Shown here: positions 35,507 to 45,226 of the stretch, one piece after another
Position numbering within the stretch: the stretch's first letter is position 1
Layout of the letters: the number at the start of each line of letters is the position of its first letter
DNA from: Psychrobacter sanguinis
GTDB lineage: Bacteria > Pseudomonadota > Gammaproteobacteria > Pseudomonadales > Moraxellaceae
Reading direction: 5' to 3'
DNA length: 64,000 bases
NCBI RefSeq assembly: GCF_020736705.1
Contig: NZ_CP085990.1
Span: 1,674,001 to 1,738,000 of the forward strand
Program-made: the position numbers and the translations under genes
The notes under the pieces: model-generated
Databases searched by the model: none
What the model was told of the DNA's origin: nothing
What the model saw: the letters and a program-made list of their open reading frames with translations, nothing else

Positions 35507-37033
35507 TTAAAAGAACCCCATCGCTTTTGGACTATACGATACCAGCATGTTTTTGGTTTGCTGATAATGATCAAGCATCATTAGATGGTTTTCGCGGCCG
35601 ATACCCGATTGCTTGTAGCCACCAAATGCAGAATGCGAAGGATAGATGTGGTAGCAGTTGGTCCACACGCGACCTGCTTGGATGCCACGTCCGAAGCGAT
35701 AGGCTTTGTGTACACTGCGTGTCCAGACTCCAGCACCAAGACCATATAAGGTATCATTGGCAATGCTCATGGCCTCTTCGTCGTCTTTAAATTTCGTGAC
35801 GGCAAGTACTGGTCCAAAGATTTCTTCTTGGAACACGCGCATATCATTGGTGCCTTCAAAGATGGTCGGTTTCACATAATAACCGTCGCCAAGCTCGCCA
35901 TCGTGTTTGGCTTGCTCGCCGCCAACCAAGACTTTTGCGCCTTCTTTTTTACCGATATCCAGATAAGATAAGATTTTTTCTAACTGGTCTGAGCTGGCTT
36001 GTGCACCAATCATGGTGTCAGTGTCTAGTGGATTGCCCATTTTGATGGCTTCAACACGCTCGACACAGCGTTTGATAAATTCATCATAAATACTCTCATG
36101 TACCAGCGCACGCGACGGACAGGTACAAACCTCACCTTGGTTTAAGGCAAACATGACCAAACCTTCAACGGCTTTATCCAAGAAATCATCGTCTTCGTCC
36201 ATGACATCAGCAAAGAAGATATTTGGACTCTTACCACCCAGCTCCAGGGTAACTGGAATGATGTTTTCACTGGCGTACTGCATGATTAGGCGACCAGTAG
36301 TCGTCTCACCAGTAAAGGCAACTTTATTGATACGTGGATTGGAGGCAAGCGGCTTACCAGCTTCAACTCCGAAACCGTTGACCACGTTGAGGACACCTTT
36401 TGGTAAGATATCAGCAATCCCGATCGTCTCTAGCATAAATAGGATAGAGGCAGGCGTTTGCTCTGCAGGCTTGAGTACTATACAGTTACCAGCAGCAAGC
36501 GCAGGGGCTAGCTTCCATACTGCCATGAGGATCGGAAAGTTCCATGGGATAATTTGGCCGACGACACCAAGTGGCTCATGGAAGTGATAAGCAACCGTGT
36601 CATCATCAATTTGACTGATGCCGCCTTCTTGTGCACGAATGGCACTGGCAAAATAGCGAAAGTGATCGACAGCTAATGGAATGTCTGCTGCTAGGGTTTC
36701 ACGTACAGGCTTGCCGTTTTCATACGTTTCGGCAATGGCGATGGCTTCTAAATTGGCTTCCATCTTATCTGCAATTTTGAGCAGTAGATTGGCACGTTCA
36801 GCGACACTGGTTTTGCCCCAAGCGTCTTTGGCAGCATGAGCAGCGTCTAAGGCTTTTTCAATATCCGCTTCTTTTGAACGGGCGACTTGGCAGATGACTT
36901 TACCGTCAATGGGGCTGGTGTTGTCAAAGTATTCTCCATCGGCTGGTGCGACCCACTCACCATTGATAAAGTTGTCATATTTTTCGCGGAATTGGACGGG
37001 GCTGTTTTCTGTATTGGGATAGGCGTGTAGCAT
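35507..37033 (-). CDS. aldB: NAD(P)-dependent aldehyde dehydrogenase, acetaldehyde type
   Basis: 508 residues. [20 protein letters not shown] (about 159-178, cofactor fold), [14 protein letters not shown] with the general-base glutamate (about 262-275), and [15 protein letters not shown] with the catalytic cysteine (about 303-317). Closest in look to the AldB/ExaC group that oxidises acetaldehyde to acetate. First gene of the unit; good AAGGAG site. The gene set aldB-adh-DUF779 would turn ethanol or toxic aldehydes into acids. Intact. Confidence 0.93.
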   Translation of the reverse strand: MLHAYPNTENSPVQFREKYDNFINGEWVAPADGEYFDNTSPIDGKVICQVARSKEADIEKALDAAHAAKDAWGKTSVAERANLLLKIADKMEANLEAIAIAETYENGKPVRETLAADIPLAVDHFRYFASAIRAQEGGISQIDDDTVAYHFHEPLGVVGQIIPWNFPILMAVWKLAPALAAGNCIVLKPAEQTPASILFMLETIGIADILPKGVLNVVNGFGVEAGKPLASNPRINKVAFTGETTTGRLIMQYASENIIPVTLELGGKSPNIFFADVMDEDDDFLDKAVEGLVMFALNQGEVCTCPSRALVHESIYDEFIKRCVERVEAIKMGNPLDTDTMIGAQASSDQLEKILSYLDIGKKEGAKVLVGGEQAKHDGELGDGYYVKPTIFEGTNDMRVFQEEIFGPVLAVTKFKDDEEAMSIANDTLYGLGAGVWTRSVHKAYRFGRGIQAGRVWTNCYHIYPSHSAFGGYKQSGIGRENHLMMLDHYQQTKNMLVSYSPKAMGFF

Positions 37034-37154
37034 TAACGACTCCTTGTTGTATTAATTTATAAAGCAAATAAACGTTCAAGCCTTTGATATATGATCTTTT
37101 GAGGTCATATCTATAAAGTCACTTGCACGGTTTTGCTGGATCTTCCTGATCAGG

Positions 37155-38609
37155 TTGTCAGTCTATCCTACTGAACTTTTATACATAAAGATACCCCACT
37201 CTCAACTTATTTTTCTAAGGTATTGGTTTACAATCGAAAAGGTTGCAGGCAATCAAAACGAGAGTATTTCTAAGATAGAAGATTTAAATATTGGTCAACT
37301 AACTGATAAAAAGTACTTATTAGTAGAAATGATATACACACCTGAAAATAAATCTAAGATAATTAAAGATAGTTTGTATAGCGATCTAAATAACTCACTG
37401 ATAAAAATAATTGAGTCTACTCGTCCACCTAGCATAAGTGAAAGTGAGAGCACCCAAGTTGTCATGCCAGAGATAGAAAAAAATGTACCTTCTACAACTA
37501 GTATTACCTTGAACCGTAATCAGGTAGATTTTATATATGGAGGTCAAGAGACGGAAATTAAATTTTTAGAGTTAATTAATACTGCTCAAAATTATCTAAT
37601 TATTCATTCAACTTTTATCGGCTCTTGGTGTATCAAGAGAAAAAATAGTGAAGATGAACAATATTCCGAATATTTTGAGGCTATAAGAGAAGCATTAAAA
37701 AGAGAGGTAGCAGTATATATTTTATGGGGAAAAACTAGTCTTGATAGCGATGATGACGACTATGAAAAATCTCATGCGGAAGACAATAAGGTGAAAAATC
37801 TTTTAAGTGAATTTAATGATAGTTGTAGACGTGAGGGTATAATGGGCATCGTCGATTACAATCAATTCAGAAGAACAGAATCTCACGCAAAGTTTATCAT
37901 AGCTGACTCAGCTAAAAGAGGAGCTTGTGTAATGGTCAGTTCGTGCAATTTTCTGTATTCAAGGTTTAATAGATTTGAGGCGTCTGTAGCTATTTACGAT
38001 GATAAGTTGGTAAGGTCATATTTAAGGATAGCAGCGAATATATCTATGGGTAATAACTATGTAAATAGTTCTACAAAAAAAGAAATTAATAGTTATGCAA
38101 ATCAGTATAAATGCTTTACAAAAAGAAATTCACCTCAAGAGGTTAGAAATCTTCAAGAAGATAAGTTTACTGTTAGTTTGGTTCTCAAAAACCAACACTA
38201 CTATTATATTGATGTCGCTTGTAATGAAGCTACTAAGATAATTTATATTACAAGCGATTTTATAAATAGTACGCCTGAAAGACCTATCTACGATGCGTTA
38301 AGGAACTCCACCGCTAAGAAATTTCTATTTTATTCGAAAAGATCTGACCATATAAGTCATGAGGAAATAAACGAGACTATGAAAAGTCTGGATGGTCTTA
38401 GAGAGCCCATTAAGCTTAGACAGTCACCTCACAAGCCGAAGCACCATGCTAAGGTACTAGCTTGGGATGATAATGACATACTTATAACTAGTTTAAACTG
38501 GCTTTCTTCTAATGCATCTGAAAACCAAGATGATAAATACCATGAGATAGGTGTACATATAAATGGCCCCAATGTAGTGGCAGAATTTATAAATAAATTT
38601 AAACCTTAA
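37155..38609 (+). CDS. Phospholipase D-superfamily protein with two HKD motifs, N-terminus uncertain
   Basis: 484 residues from a TTG; no ATG with a ribosome site is present upstream, and the frame is open without start back to 37095, in the aldB promoter. Two complete catalytic motifs: H244, K246, D251 (SHAKFIIADSAKRG) and H431, K433, D438 (HHAKVLAWDDNDILITSLNW). Family members are nucleases or lipases; proteins like this, with a helical N-terminal region, occur in defence loci. The missing start suggests loss of a 5' part. AT-rich codon use differs from the neighbouring dehydrogenases, consistent with separate origin. A terminator follows at 38693. Confidence 0.75.
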   Translation: MSVYPTELLYIKIPHSQLIFLRYWFTIEKVAGNQNESISKIEDLNIGQLTDKKYLLVEMIYTPENKSKIIKDSLYSDLNNSLIKIIESTRPPSISESESTQVVMPEIEKNVPSTTSITLNRNQVDFIYGGQETEIKFLELINTAQNYLIIHSTFIGSWCIKRKNSEDEQYSEYFEAIREALKREVAVYILWGKTSLDSDDDDYEKSHAEDNKVKNLLSEFNDSCRREGIMGIVDYNQFRRTESHAKFIIADSAKRGACVMVSSCNFLYSRFNRFEASVAIYDDKLVRSYLRIAANISMGNNYVNSSTKKEINSYANQYKCFTKRNSPQEVRNLQEDKFTVSLVLKNQHYYYIDVACNEATKIIYITSDFINSTPERPIYDALRNSTAKKFLFYSKRSDHISHEEINETMKSLDGLREPIKLRQSPHKPKHHAKVLAWDDNDILITSLNWLSSNASENQDDKYHEIGVHINGPNVVAEFINKFKP

Positions 38610-38692
38610 AACCCCCAGTTTAACCAATTCACCTAACAAACCCCAAACCCCAAGTTTGAGCCTGCTACCTAAGAATATTTATAATAGTAAAA

Positions 38693-38736
38693 AACCGCTT
38701 AACTCTTGTTGATACAAGAGTTGAACGGTTTTTTTA
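38693..38736 (+). terminator. Terminator after the phospholipase D gene
   Basis: AAACCGCTTAACTCTTG / CAAGAGTTGAACGGTTT stem with one mispair, TTGATA loop and T run. Confidence 0.9.
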
Positions 38737-38777
38737 TAATTTCTATTTTTTTGTAACACTTGTGTATAGTCTAAATA

Positions 38778-39519
38778 GTAAGCATCCGACCATCCCATCT
38801 TTTTTTCTATTAAAAAATGCGAGATAGTGTCCATGAACAAATAATCGTGGACACTAACATGACAACACAATACCCTAACACACCCAAACGCAGAACTTAC
38901 AGCGCTGAGTTTAAAGCGCTTTTAGTAAAAGAAGCGACAGACTCAGGTCGATCAATTGCCAGTATCGCTCGAGAGCATGGCATTAACCAAAACCTTCTAC
39001 ATAACTGGAAACGCCAGTATCAGCGGGCACATGCTCAAGCTGACACATTACCTGGCGCTATAAGCAGACCAGATGATCCAACAAACCCGCACTTTATTCC
39101 AATTCATCTTGAGCCTGAAGGTGCGCATCTAGGCTCAGCCTCCGTCATAAAGAACATCAAACTGCAAACCACAGCTCGAGCATCTGGGACGATAAACCTC
39201 AACATTGCCCAAATAGACACTCAAAGCTTGATTGACCTACTACGAGGACTGCAATGATACCCATCACTCACATCTGGCTATCCACCACGCCCATGGACAT
39301 GCGATGTGGTAGTGGCAAACTACTGGCCCACATCCTCACCGAGCATCAAAGCATTCGCCCTCACTGTGCCTACCTGTTTTACAACAAAGCAGGCACACGC
39401 CTAAAAGTATTCATTCATGATGGGCTTGGGGTATGGCTTTGTAGCCGTCAGCTTGATGACAATAAATTTCATGGCTTAACCAAGCCGCTCACCACCACTC
39501 AAACTGGCATCAGCATCAA
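38778..39519 (+). mobile_element. IS66 fragment (copy 3): left end, tnpA and most of tnpB
   Basis: 742 bp. Identical left end GTAAGCATCCGACCA and tnpA, then tnpB up to CAGCATCAA, where homology stops. tnpC and the right end are gone. The hairpin before tnpA has one C-to-T change. Confidence 0.93.
38859..39257 (+). CDS. tnpA: IS66 protein TnpA (copy 3)
   Basis: 132 residues, intact and very similar to copies 1 and 2 (YPNTPKRRTYSAEFKALLVKEA). Remains open although its element is dead, suggesting recent truncation. Confidence 0.88.
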   Translation: MTTQYPNTPKRRTYSAEFKALLVKEATDSGRSIASIAREHGINQNLLHNWKRQYQRAHAQADTLPGAISRPDDPTNPHFIPIHLEPEGAHLGSASVIKNIKLQTTARASGTINLNIAQIDTQSLIDLLRGLQ

Positions 39520-39529
39520 ACCCCGATAA
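39254..39529 (+). pseudogene. IS66 TnpB, C-terminally truncated (copy 3)
   Basis: 88 TnpB residues followed by three foreign residues and a stop. The last about 26 residues (INREQFNALISGLPW...) are missing. Confidence 0.9.
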
Positions 39530-40872
39530 TAATCAATCCACCTAACAATTTAAAAAACCATTAGAAATAGTTAAGATCTATATCATACAGGGATTTCGGA
39601 ATTCTGAAGTCATAGAACTAGAGATAATAAAAACCTTGAAGTGTATTCTTCTGAACAGAATAATACTATTAGTTTTACTGGTTTTTATACCTGAGATTTT
39701 ATGAAAGCATAGTTTATTCAACCATTTAATCTACAGTAATTTTTCAATAACATCCTTCTGACTCAGGTTGATACGTTTGCAGTATAAGGCCTCTATTTCA
39801 TTTAAAGCATCTCGAAGCTGGCGCTGTGATACTTGAATGTATTGTAATGTCACATCATCGCTAGACTTTGCTTCACGATGGTTTAATAGTCTTTTTAGTA
39901 CAGGGTAGTTAACGTTTAAACTATTAGCCACTGTGCCAAATGTGCGGCGTAAATCATGAGGTGTAATATACAAGCCAGCCTTTTGAGAGATAGTCTTGTA
40001 ACTACCGCTTAAGTCTTTGACATGATCATTACTTCTTTTCAAGTCACTTGGGAACACCCATTCTTCACCACTACTAAGTCTTTTACGCTCTTTTAGAATA
40101 GCCTGTAGGATGTCACCTGTAGGCATGTGATAATCAGAACCATTTTTTGTGGCCTTAAATACAATACGGCCTGCATCAAGATCAACATCCTCCCATCTTA
40201 ATGTTTGGGCTTCATTTAAACGAACACCAGTAAACATAAACAGTAATAATATGTCACGGGCATTATTACTATAAGGGGCCTGCTTGAAAGAGCCACCATC
40301 TCTATGTTCAATTAGAGTGTGGAAGTATGTACCGAGGTATTCTTCTTCGACATGTCGAGTTCTAGGTTTTATTTTATTCCAGTCTTTTTTTGCATTCAGA
40401 ATACGTATAGGCTGATCTTTGATGATGTATTCTTCATTTTCATCTAAAAAACTATCCTGACAATAGTTCCAAACTGAGCGAAGAGCCCTCATAGTAGCAT
40501 TAGCTTGCGCTTTACTACGCTTACTAATTTCCTTATGTTTTCCACTAACCATAGTTTTGGTAATATCGTTTAGGGGCAGCTCGAGCCAATCACTAAGCCG
40601 ACCAAGTATTTGCTGATCATATGTTTCGATAGTACGACTAGCAAGATTTGGCTTCATAGTTTTAAAGTACTCATACGCCTCTCTTAATGTAGGAACGTCA
40701 GCGTTTGAAGCAGGTTGGTTAACTTGACCAGCTTTATAGCCATCATAAACATGTAAACCTTTCTTGATATTAACCATCATGGTACTGGCTTTTTCACGAG
40801 CTTCAGTCAAAGTGATTAAATGTGTCTCTTCTACTTCATCTCTATAAAGCTTACCGTTGATCCGCTTATGTA

Positions 40873-41757
40873 TAGTCATAGCCCCATAAATAAGATACAC
40901 TGATAAGATGGCATATTCAAAAGACTACAGACAAATGATATTAGACAAGCTTGACGAAGGTTACAGTTATCGAGAGCTTGCCGAAGAATATCAAATCAGT
41001 ACAACGACAATTCAGCGTTGGAAAAAGAACATTGAGCGTAAAGCTTACGTCTATACTGTTTACAAGGTGGATAGCGATAGTCTTAAAGCAGATGTTGAGC
41101 TTTATCCAGATGCTTATCAAATAGAACGAGCAAGACGTCTTAACTGTAGCCAAAGAAGCATCAGTCGTGCACTGAAGCGACTTGGTATTACTCAAAAAAA
41201 AGACACTGCATCATCCTAAATCAGATGAAGAAAAACGTCAGTTATTCGCTGAGCAGTTAGCCTGGTATGAAAAAGATAACCGTCCTGTCGTTTACTTAGA
41301 TGAAAGTGGCTTCAAGGCACATGATTACAGACCTTACGGCTATGCCAAAAAAGGTGAGAAGTGCTTTGGCGAGCATAACTGGCAACTAAAAAACCAAACC
41401 AATGCTATAGGTGCTATTTACAATAATCAGTTATTCGCAGTAGGTCTTTACGACTGTAGTGTTAATAGTGATGTATTCCATAGCTGGGCTCAGCAACTGT
41501 TATTACCACAACTTCCCCTTAATAGTGTGATCGTTATGGATAATGCAACTTTCCATAAGGGCCTTGATATTCAAAAAACCATTGAAGATTCAGGACACAC
41601 TATTCTATGGTTACCGCCTTATAGTCCTGACTTAAACCCTATTGAGCAAACTTGGGCTTGGGTTAAGAAAAAGCGTCAAGATTGGGGAATAGATTGTATC
41701 GATACGTTATTCTTCTATTTTCTTTGGCTGTGTGACTGTTTTTAAGGGCTATGACTA
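40873..41757 (+). mobile_element. IS630-family insertion sequence
   Basis: 885 bp with inverted ends TAGTCATAGCCC and TA target duplications at 40871-40872 and 41758-41759. It lies within the integrase gene. Confidence 0.94.
40908..41745 (+). CDS. IS630-family transposase, two frames joined by -1 frameshift
   Basis: Frame 1 (40908-41219) encodes the helix-turn-helix (YRELAEEYQISTTTIQRWKK and CSQRSISRALKRLG). At an eight-A run (41194-41201), A-AAA-AAG gives a -1 shift into frame 2, which continues KKTLHHPKSDEEKRQLFAEQ, then the DDE core: YLDESGF, VMDNATFH and NPIEQTWAWVK. The fused product is about 280 residues. Programmed frameshifting is known in IS630 relatives. Alternatively a slip mutation. 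Confidence 0.88.
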
Positions 41758-42025
41758 TAGAGTGTATTTTTTAGATTGCTTGCCTACTCTTAATGCAAAA
41801 CCTGTCAATACTTCATCCATATAAATATCGGTACCATTTGTTGCATACTCAACAGAGTCTACAAATCGCTTAGTGAGTTTAACTTTCATAATGGCCTCTT
41901 AACAGATCTTCTAATAGAACTATCATACGGTAATAGCCAGGTGAGTTGAAGTATCAAGATAGTATCAAGACTATTTTGTTACAGGTTTTGATACTGTGTG
42001 GATGACATAATTTATAGACAAGAAA

Positions 42026-42057
42026 AAACCCTTATAAGCTATAGCCTATAAGGGTTT
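42026..42057 (-). terminator. Terminator of the reconstituted tRNA-Leu (island-borne)
   Basis: AAACCCTTATA / TATAAGGGTTT stem, T run on the minus strand, 8 bp after the tRNA. It came with the island and replaces the original terminator at 8865-8891. Confidence 0.88.
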
Positions 42058-42064
42058 TTAGTAT

Positions 42065-42151
42065 TGGTACCGGTGGTCGGACTTGAACCGACACGCTTTT
42101 AAAGGCAACGGATTTTGAATCCGTCGTGTCTACCAATTCCACCACACCGGC
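42065..42151 (-). tRNA. tRNA-Leu (anticodon CAA)
   Basis: 87 bases including CCA. Acceptor GCCGGTG pairs with the 3' arm; D-arm GGAATTGGTAGAC; anticodon arm ACGGA-TTCAAAA-TCCGT gives CAA; long variable arm TGCCTTTAAAAGCGTG and T-arm GTCGGTTCAAGTCCGAC are typical for class II tRNA-Leu. Its last 17 bases are the island attachment core. Confidence 0.97.
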
Positions 42152-42320
42152 ATGTAGGGTTAGCTTAATCTTCTTTAATCACCAACAATATACAATAAAG
42201 GCAATTAATAAGATAGGTAGTCAAGCTAGGTGGCGTATTATAACAAACTCTCAAATATCGTCAAGAAATTTTATTATTTATTTACGCCAATAATTAATTT
42301 ATATTTCTCTGAGCAGTTAA

Positions 42321-43094
42321 TTAACCTACGAAAGCACGCTCAACCACATAATCAGCAGGCACGCCCATACGTGGAGAAACGGTCAAACCAGCGGCATCCA
42401 AAATCTCAGAGATATCAGCGTTAAAAGGCATACTACCGCAAATCATCACACGGTCATCTTCTTTATTGATAGGTGGCAAACCGATGTCTTCATATAATTT
42501 GCCTGACTTCATAAGGTCAGTAATGCGGCCGGTATTGCGGAAGTCCTCACGAGTAACCGTCGGATAGTAGATAAACTTTTCGCGGTACCACTCACCAAAT
42601 AATTCATCATTAGGTAGCGTTTCTTCAAACATTTCGCGGTAAGCCAAATCTTCAACTTTACGTACGCCATGGCAAAGAATGATTTTATCAAACTTCTCAT
42701 ATACTTCAGGGTCACGAGATAAAGATAAGAAAGGCGCTAGACCGGTACCTGTTGATAGCATATAAAGATTTTTGCCCGGTAATAGGTCATCAAGGACCAA
42801 TGTGCCCGTCGGTTTTTTACTAATAATAAGCTCATCGCCTACTTTAATATGCTGTAAACGTGAGGTTAGAGGGCCGTCTTGCACTTTGATAGAAAAGAAT
42901 TCCAAATGCTCTTCGTAGTTTGGACTAGCGATAGAGTAAGCACGCATTAAAGGCTTACCATCCACTATAATACCAATCATAGCAAATTCACCATTACGGA
43001 AGCGTAAACCGGCATCGCGTGTGGTCTTAATAGTAAATAAAGAGTCATTCCAGTGGTGTACATAAGTCACTGTTTCAGTGTGAAATTTTGACAT
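42321..43094 (-). CDS. fpr: Ferredoxin/flavodoxin-NADP reductase
   Basis: 257 residues from the ATG at 43094 (MSKFHTETV); an upstream frame start lacks a ribosome site. FAD-binding RAYSIASPNYEEHLEFF (about 52-68), GPLTSRLQ, and NADP-binding MLSTGTGLAPFLSL (about 115-128) and MICGSMPFN, ending with an aromatic-free VERAFVG tail of the bacterial Fpr type. It passes electrons between NADPH and ferredoxin or flavodoxin and supports oxidative-stress defence. First gene of the right chromosomal flank after tRNA-Leu. Confidence 0.93.
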   Translation of the reverse strand: MSKFHTETVTYVHHWNDSLFTIKTTRDAGLRFRNGEFAMIGIIVDGKPLMRAYSIASPNYEEHLEFFSIKVQDGPLTSRLQHIKVGDELIISKKPTGTLVLDDLLPGKNLYMLSTGTGLAPFLSLSRDPEVYEKFDKIILCHGVRKVEDLAYREMFEETLPNDELFGEWYREKFIYYPTVTREDFRNTGRITDLMKSGKLYEDIGLPPINKEDDRVMICGSMPFNADISEILDAAGLTVSPRMGVPADYVVERAFVG

Positions 43095-43399
43095 AAAGGC
43101 CCCAATTAATAATGATGGCAAAGCGAGTTATAAATCGTGTTTATAAAGATTGGTTTTGGACTTATATTCAATAAGGCAGCTATAAATCCTAGTATAGTAT
43201 TTGATCAATAGGATTGAAAATCACCTATTATATAAAGTATCCGTCGGTTTAGTAAGGTATCACTTACCTAAGGGATAATTTAAAAGATGCATATGATAAC
43301 AAATTATTGCTTATCATAACGGCAATAAGGGCAAAATGGCACAAAAGCATCATTATAAAATGGAATAACAGCTGTTAAAAAAAATATAAGCGAGACGAT

Positions 43400-43834
43400 T
43401 TAGTGCACTCTTTTAGCCGGTACGCCCCATTGATTAGTTTCAGGGGAAGTCTCTTGGCAGTTCCAGAATAGTAAGATTAAGCTACCTATCAATGGAATAG
43501 CAGAGATAAGATACCACCAACCCGATTTTCCAATATCATGTAGGCGTCTAATCGTTACTGCAAGGGAAGGAAAAAATAAGATAAAACCTGCTAAACCACT
43601 GAGCGTATCTGGAGTATCGAGTATACCATCGAGTGTGAAACCAATTAAAATGATAATTGATGCTACTAAGATGTAGTACCAGTACTCTTTTCGGCGCGCA
43701 CGGCCTTTATAATTAAACGTATTTTTAATTACTTTTTTAAACCAATCAAAAGCAGTATAGTTTTCTTCTACCTGCCACAGCACCTCATTGCTACGGTTAA
43801 GTGTGGGGTCGTTGGGACTAAAAGACTGGGTCAT
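43400..43834 (-). CDS. DUF805 membrane protein
   Basis: 144 residues. FNYKGRARRKEYWYYIL (about 39-55) and AVTIRRLHDIGKSGWWYLISAIPLIGSLILLF with the RLHDIGKSGWW motif are the DUF805 signature. Three or four membrane segments. Function unknown. Preceded by AAGGAG-type sequence. Confidence 0.88.
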   Translation of the reverse strand: MTQSFSPNDPTLNRSNEVLWQVEENYTAFDWFKKVIKNTFNYKGRARRKEYWYYILVASIIILIGFTLDGILDTPDTLSGLAGFILFFPSLAVTIRRLHDIGKSGWWYLISAIPLIGSLILLFWNCQETSPETNQWGVPAKRVH

Positions 43835-44302
43835 TGGCTTCTCCTTAAGAGTTTTAATTGAGTATTGATTCGACAGTATAAGTAGAGTTTGAAGCTAAGT
43901 AGGGCGTAAGTAGTTCACAATTTTGATAAGTTAATTATTGTCTTGTCATAGTGTTAAAATAAAATAGTCTAACGCTAAAATAGCCATTGACTAATTTTTC
44001 AGTGAAAATCATTATAAAATAGTCGCTAGGGTAGAAGTGTTATAAGCCTGTGTCTGTGCTTTGAGTTTGGTAACCTGTATCGTCGCCAATCATCGATATT
44101 TCTAAGCACTGATGTTTGCAATAACTGGAAAATTCCTCTTCAACACTGTCCATCGTATAATCCGATGCTTAACGTATCAAAATGTTCAATCGTCTCTAAA
44201 TGACTGTTTAAGCAATCTTCTAAAAATATAAATAACTCACCAAGCAACTCTTTTAACAGCTTTTTAAAGAATTCTCTAAATAAATACGGTGTATCACGCT
44301 TA
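43835..44302. other. 468-bp gap before trmO; possible decayed minus-strand frame
   Basis: Promoter region of trmO and of the DUF805 gene. On the minus strand 44047-44295 has two overlapping protein-like frames (ending LSIGLYDGQC, and starting MDSVEEEFSSYCKHQCLEIS) without a proper start for the first. I cannot assign them and they may be noise or a broken small gene. Confidence 0.3.
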
Positions 44303-45226
44303 ATGAATCAACCCAGTTTATCTGTGCCTGTTATTGGCTATCATCGATCCGCTTTATCGCAAAAATTTGGTATTCCGCGTCAGCCTAATTTGGTTGAATT
44401 ACCTAGCGTGATTGAGATGCTTGCTCCCTATAATACGGCGGATGCTTTCGAAGGTATCGAAGCGTTTAGTCATCTTTGGATTACTTGGCATACCCATCAT
44501 AATTACCTAAGTAAAACTCAACAGTCGGACAATCACGATAATCCTCAAACGGCACAATCGTTAGAGGAGGTTGCAGTATTTAAGCCCAAAGTACGCCCCC
44601 CAAGACTGGGCGGTAATACCAAGCTTGGGGTATTTGCCACACGCAGCACTTATCGTCCGTCACAATTGGGATTGTCAGTGGTAAAGTTGATTAAAGTCGA
44701 GTGGGCAGAAACGTCTATTAGACTGCATATCTCTGGGGCGGATATGGTAGATGGGACGCCTATTATCGATATTAAGCCCTATATTGCTTATAGCGATGCT
44801 ATCCCTGAGGCGGTCAGCGGCTTTGCACCTGATAAGCCACTGCTTAAGTCTGTTGAAATAAGTGATACGGCCCATCAACAATTAGACCGTGTATTGGCTC
44901 AATCACAACTGGAATCGTCACAACATCAGCCCATAAAAGGACAGCCAGCTACGTTATTAACCCCTGAGGATGTCGATATCATTTATCAATTGATTGCTCA
45001 AGACCCGAGACCTGCTTATCGCCAACAACAGTCTGATCGGGTTTTTTATATGCGTTATAAAAATTACGATATCGGCTTTCAGACCCAAAATAGCCCTGAT
45101 CAAGCAAGCGGTCATAACCCTGACAAGCAGAGTAGTGATACGGACGCTATATTGCCCTCAATGATGCAACAACAGCAGCAGCAACAACAGAAGTTAGTAA
45201 TCGTATCAATAACCGCCGTTAATTAA
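44303..45226 (+). CDS. trmO: tRNA-Thr methyltransferase TrmO (TsaA/VirR family)
   Basis: 307 residues. The N-terminal VPVIGYHRSALSQKFGIPRQP (about 8-28), the FSHLWITWHTH block and KVRPPRLGGNTKLGVFATRSTYRPSQLGLSVV (about 95-126) are the SAM-binding beta-barrel signature of TrmO, which methylates N6-threonylcarbamoyladenosine in tRNA-Thr. The C-terminal domain has ADMVDGTPIIDIKPY. A glutamine run MMQQQQQQQQ (from CAA/CAG codons at 45168-45194) sits near the C-terminus and may vary in length between strains. Confidence 0.88.
   Translation: MNQPSLSVPVIGYHRSALSQKFGIPRQPNLVELPSVIEMLAPYNTADAFEGIEAFSHLWITWHTHHNYLSKTQQSDNHDNPQTAQSLEEVAVFKPKVRPPRLGGNTKLGVFATRSTYRPSQLGLSVVKLIKVEWAETSIRLHISGADMVDGTPIIDIKPYIAYSDAIPEAVSGFAPDKPLLKSVEISDTAHQQLDRVLAQSQLESSQHQPIKGQPATLLTPEDVDIIYQLIAQDPRPAYRQQQSDRVFYMRYKNYDIGFQTQNSPDQASGHNPDKQSSDTDAILPSMMQQQQQQQQKLVIVSITAVN

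Larger units (their letters stand above)
39731..41889 (-). pseudogene. int: P4-type tyrosine integrase of the island, split by IS630
   Basis: N-terminal part 41758-41889 (ATG 41889, 44 codons: MKVKLTKRFVDSVEYATNGT and on to KQSKKYTL, an arm-binding domain) and C-terminal part 39731-40870 (HKRINGKLYRDEVEE to the end). Removing IS630 and one TA joins them in frame to 423 residues. Catalytic residues are all present: R in TGVRLNEAQ, K in ATKNGSDY, HDLRRTFG, H in LLNHREA, and Y in TLQYIQVS. It would insert the element into the tRNA-Leu 3' end just upstream. An ATG inside IS630 (40900) allows a form lacking the arm-binding domain. Confidence 0.92.
8898..42081. mobile_element. Genomic island of about 33 kb integrated in tRNA-Leu(CAA)
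   Basis: Bounded by the 17-bp direct repeat of the tRNA-Leu 3' end. Holds a P4-like tyrosine integrase next to the intact tRNA, an AlpA-like regulator, an HUH replication protein, a YqaJ nuclease and other phage-like genes at the opposite end, with metal/lipoprotein and aldehyde-oxidation cargo between. No conjugation (type IV secretion, relaxase) or phage structural genes are visible, so it looks like a mobilizable or satellite-type element. The integrase is interrupted, so the island is probably fixed now. Confidence 0.8.

Noticed and set aside
8898..42081. Classifying the island as a prophage or conjugative element
   Set aside because: No capsid, tail, portal, terminase, relaxase or type IV secretion genes are visible; only replication, recombination and integration genes.
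44047..44295. Two overlapping protein-like frames on the minus strand before trmO
   Set aside because: No start for the first, no family match, and the second is only 37 residues; kept only as a note on the gap.
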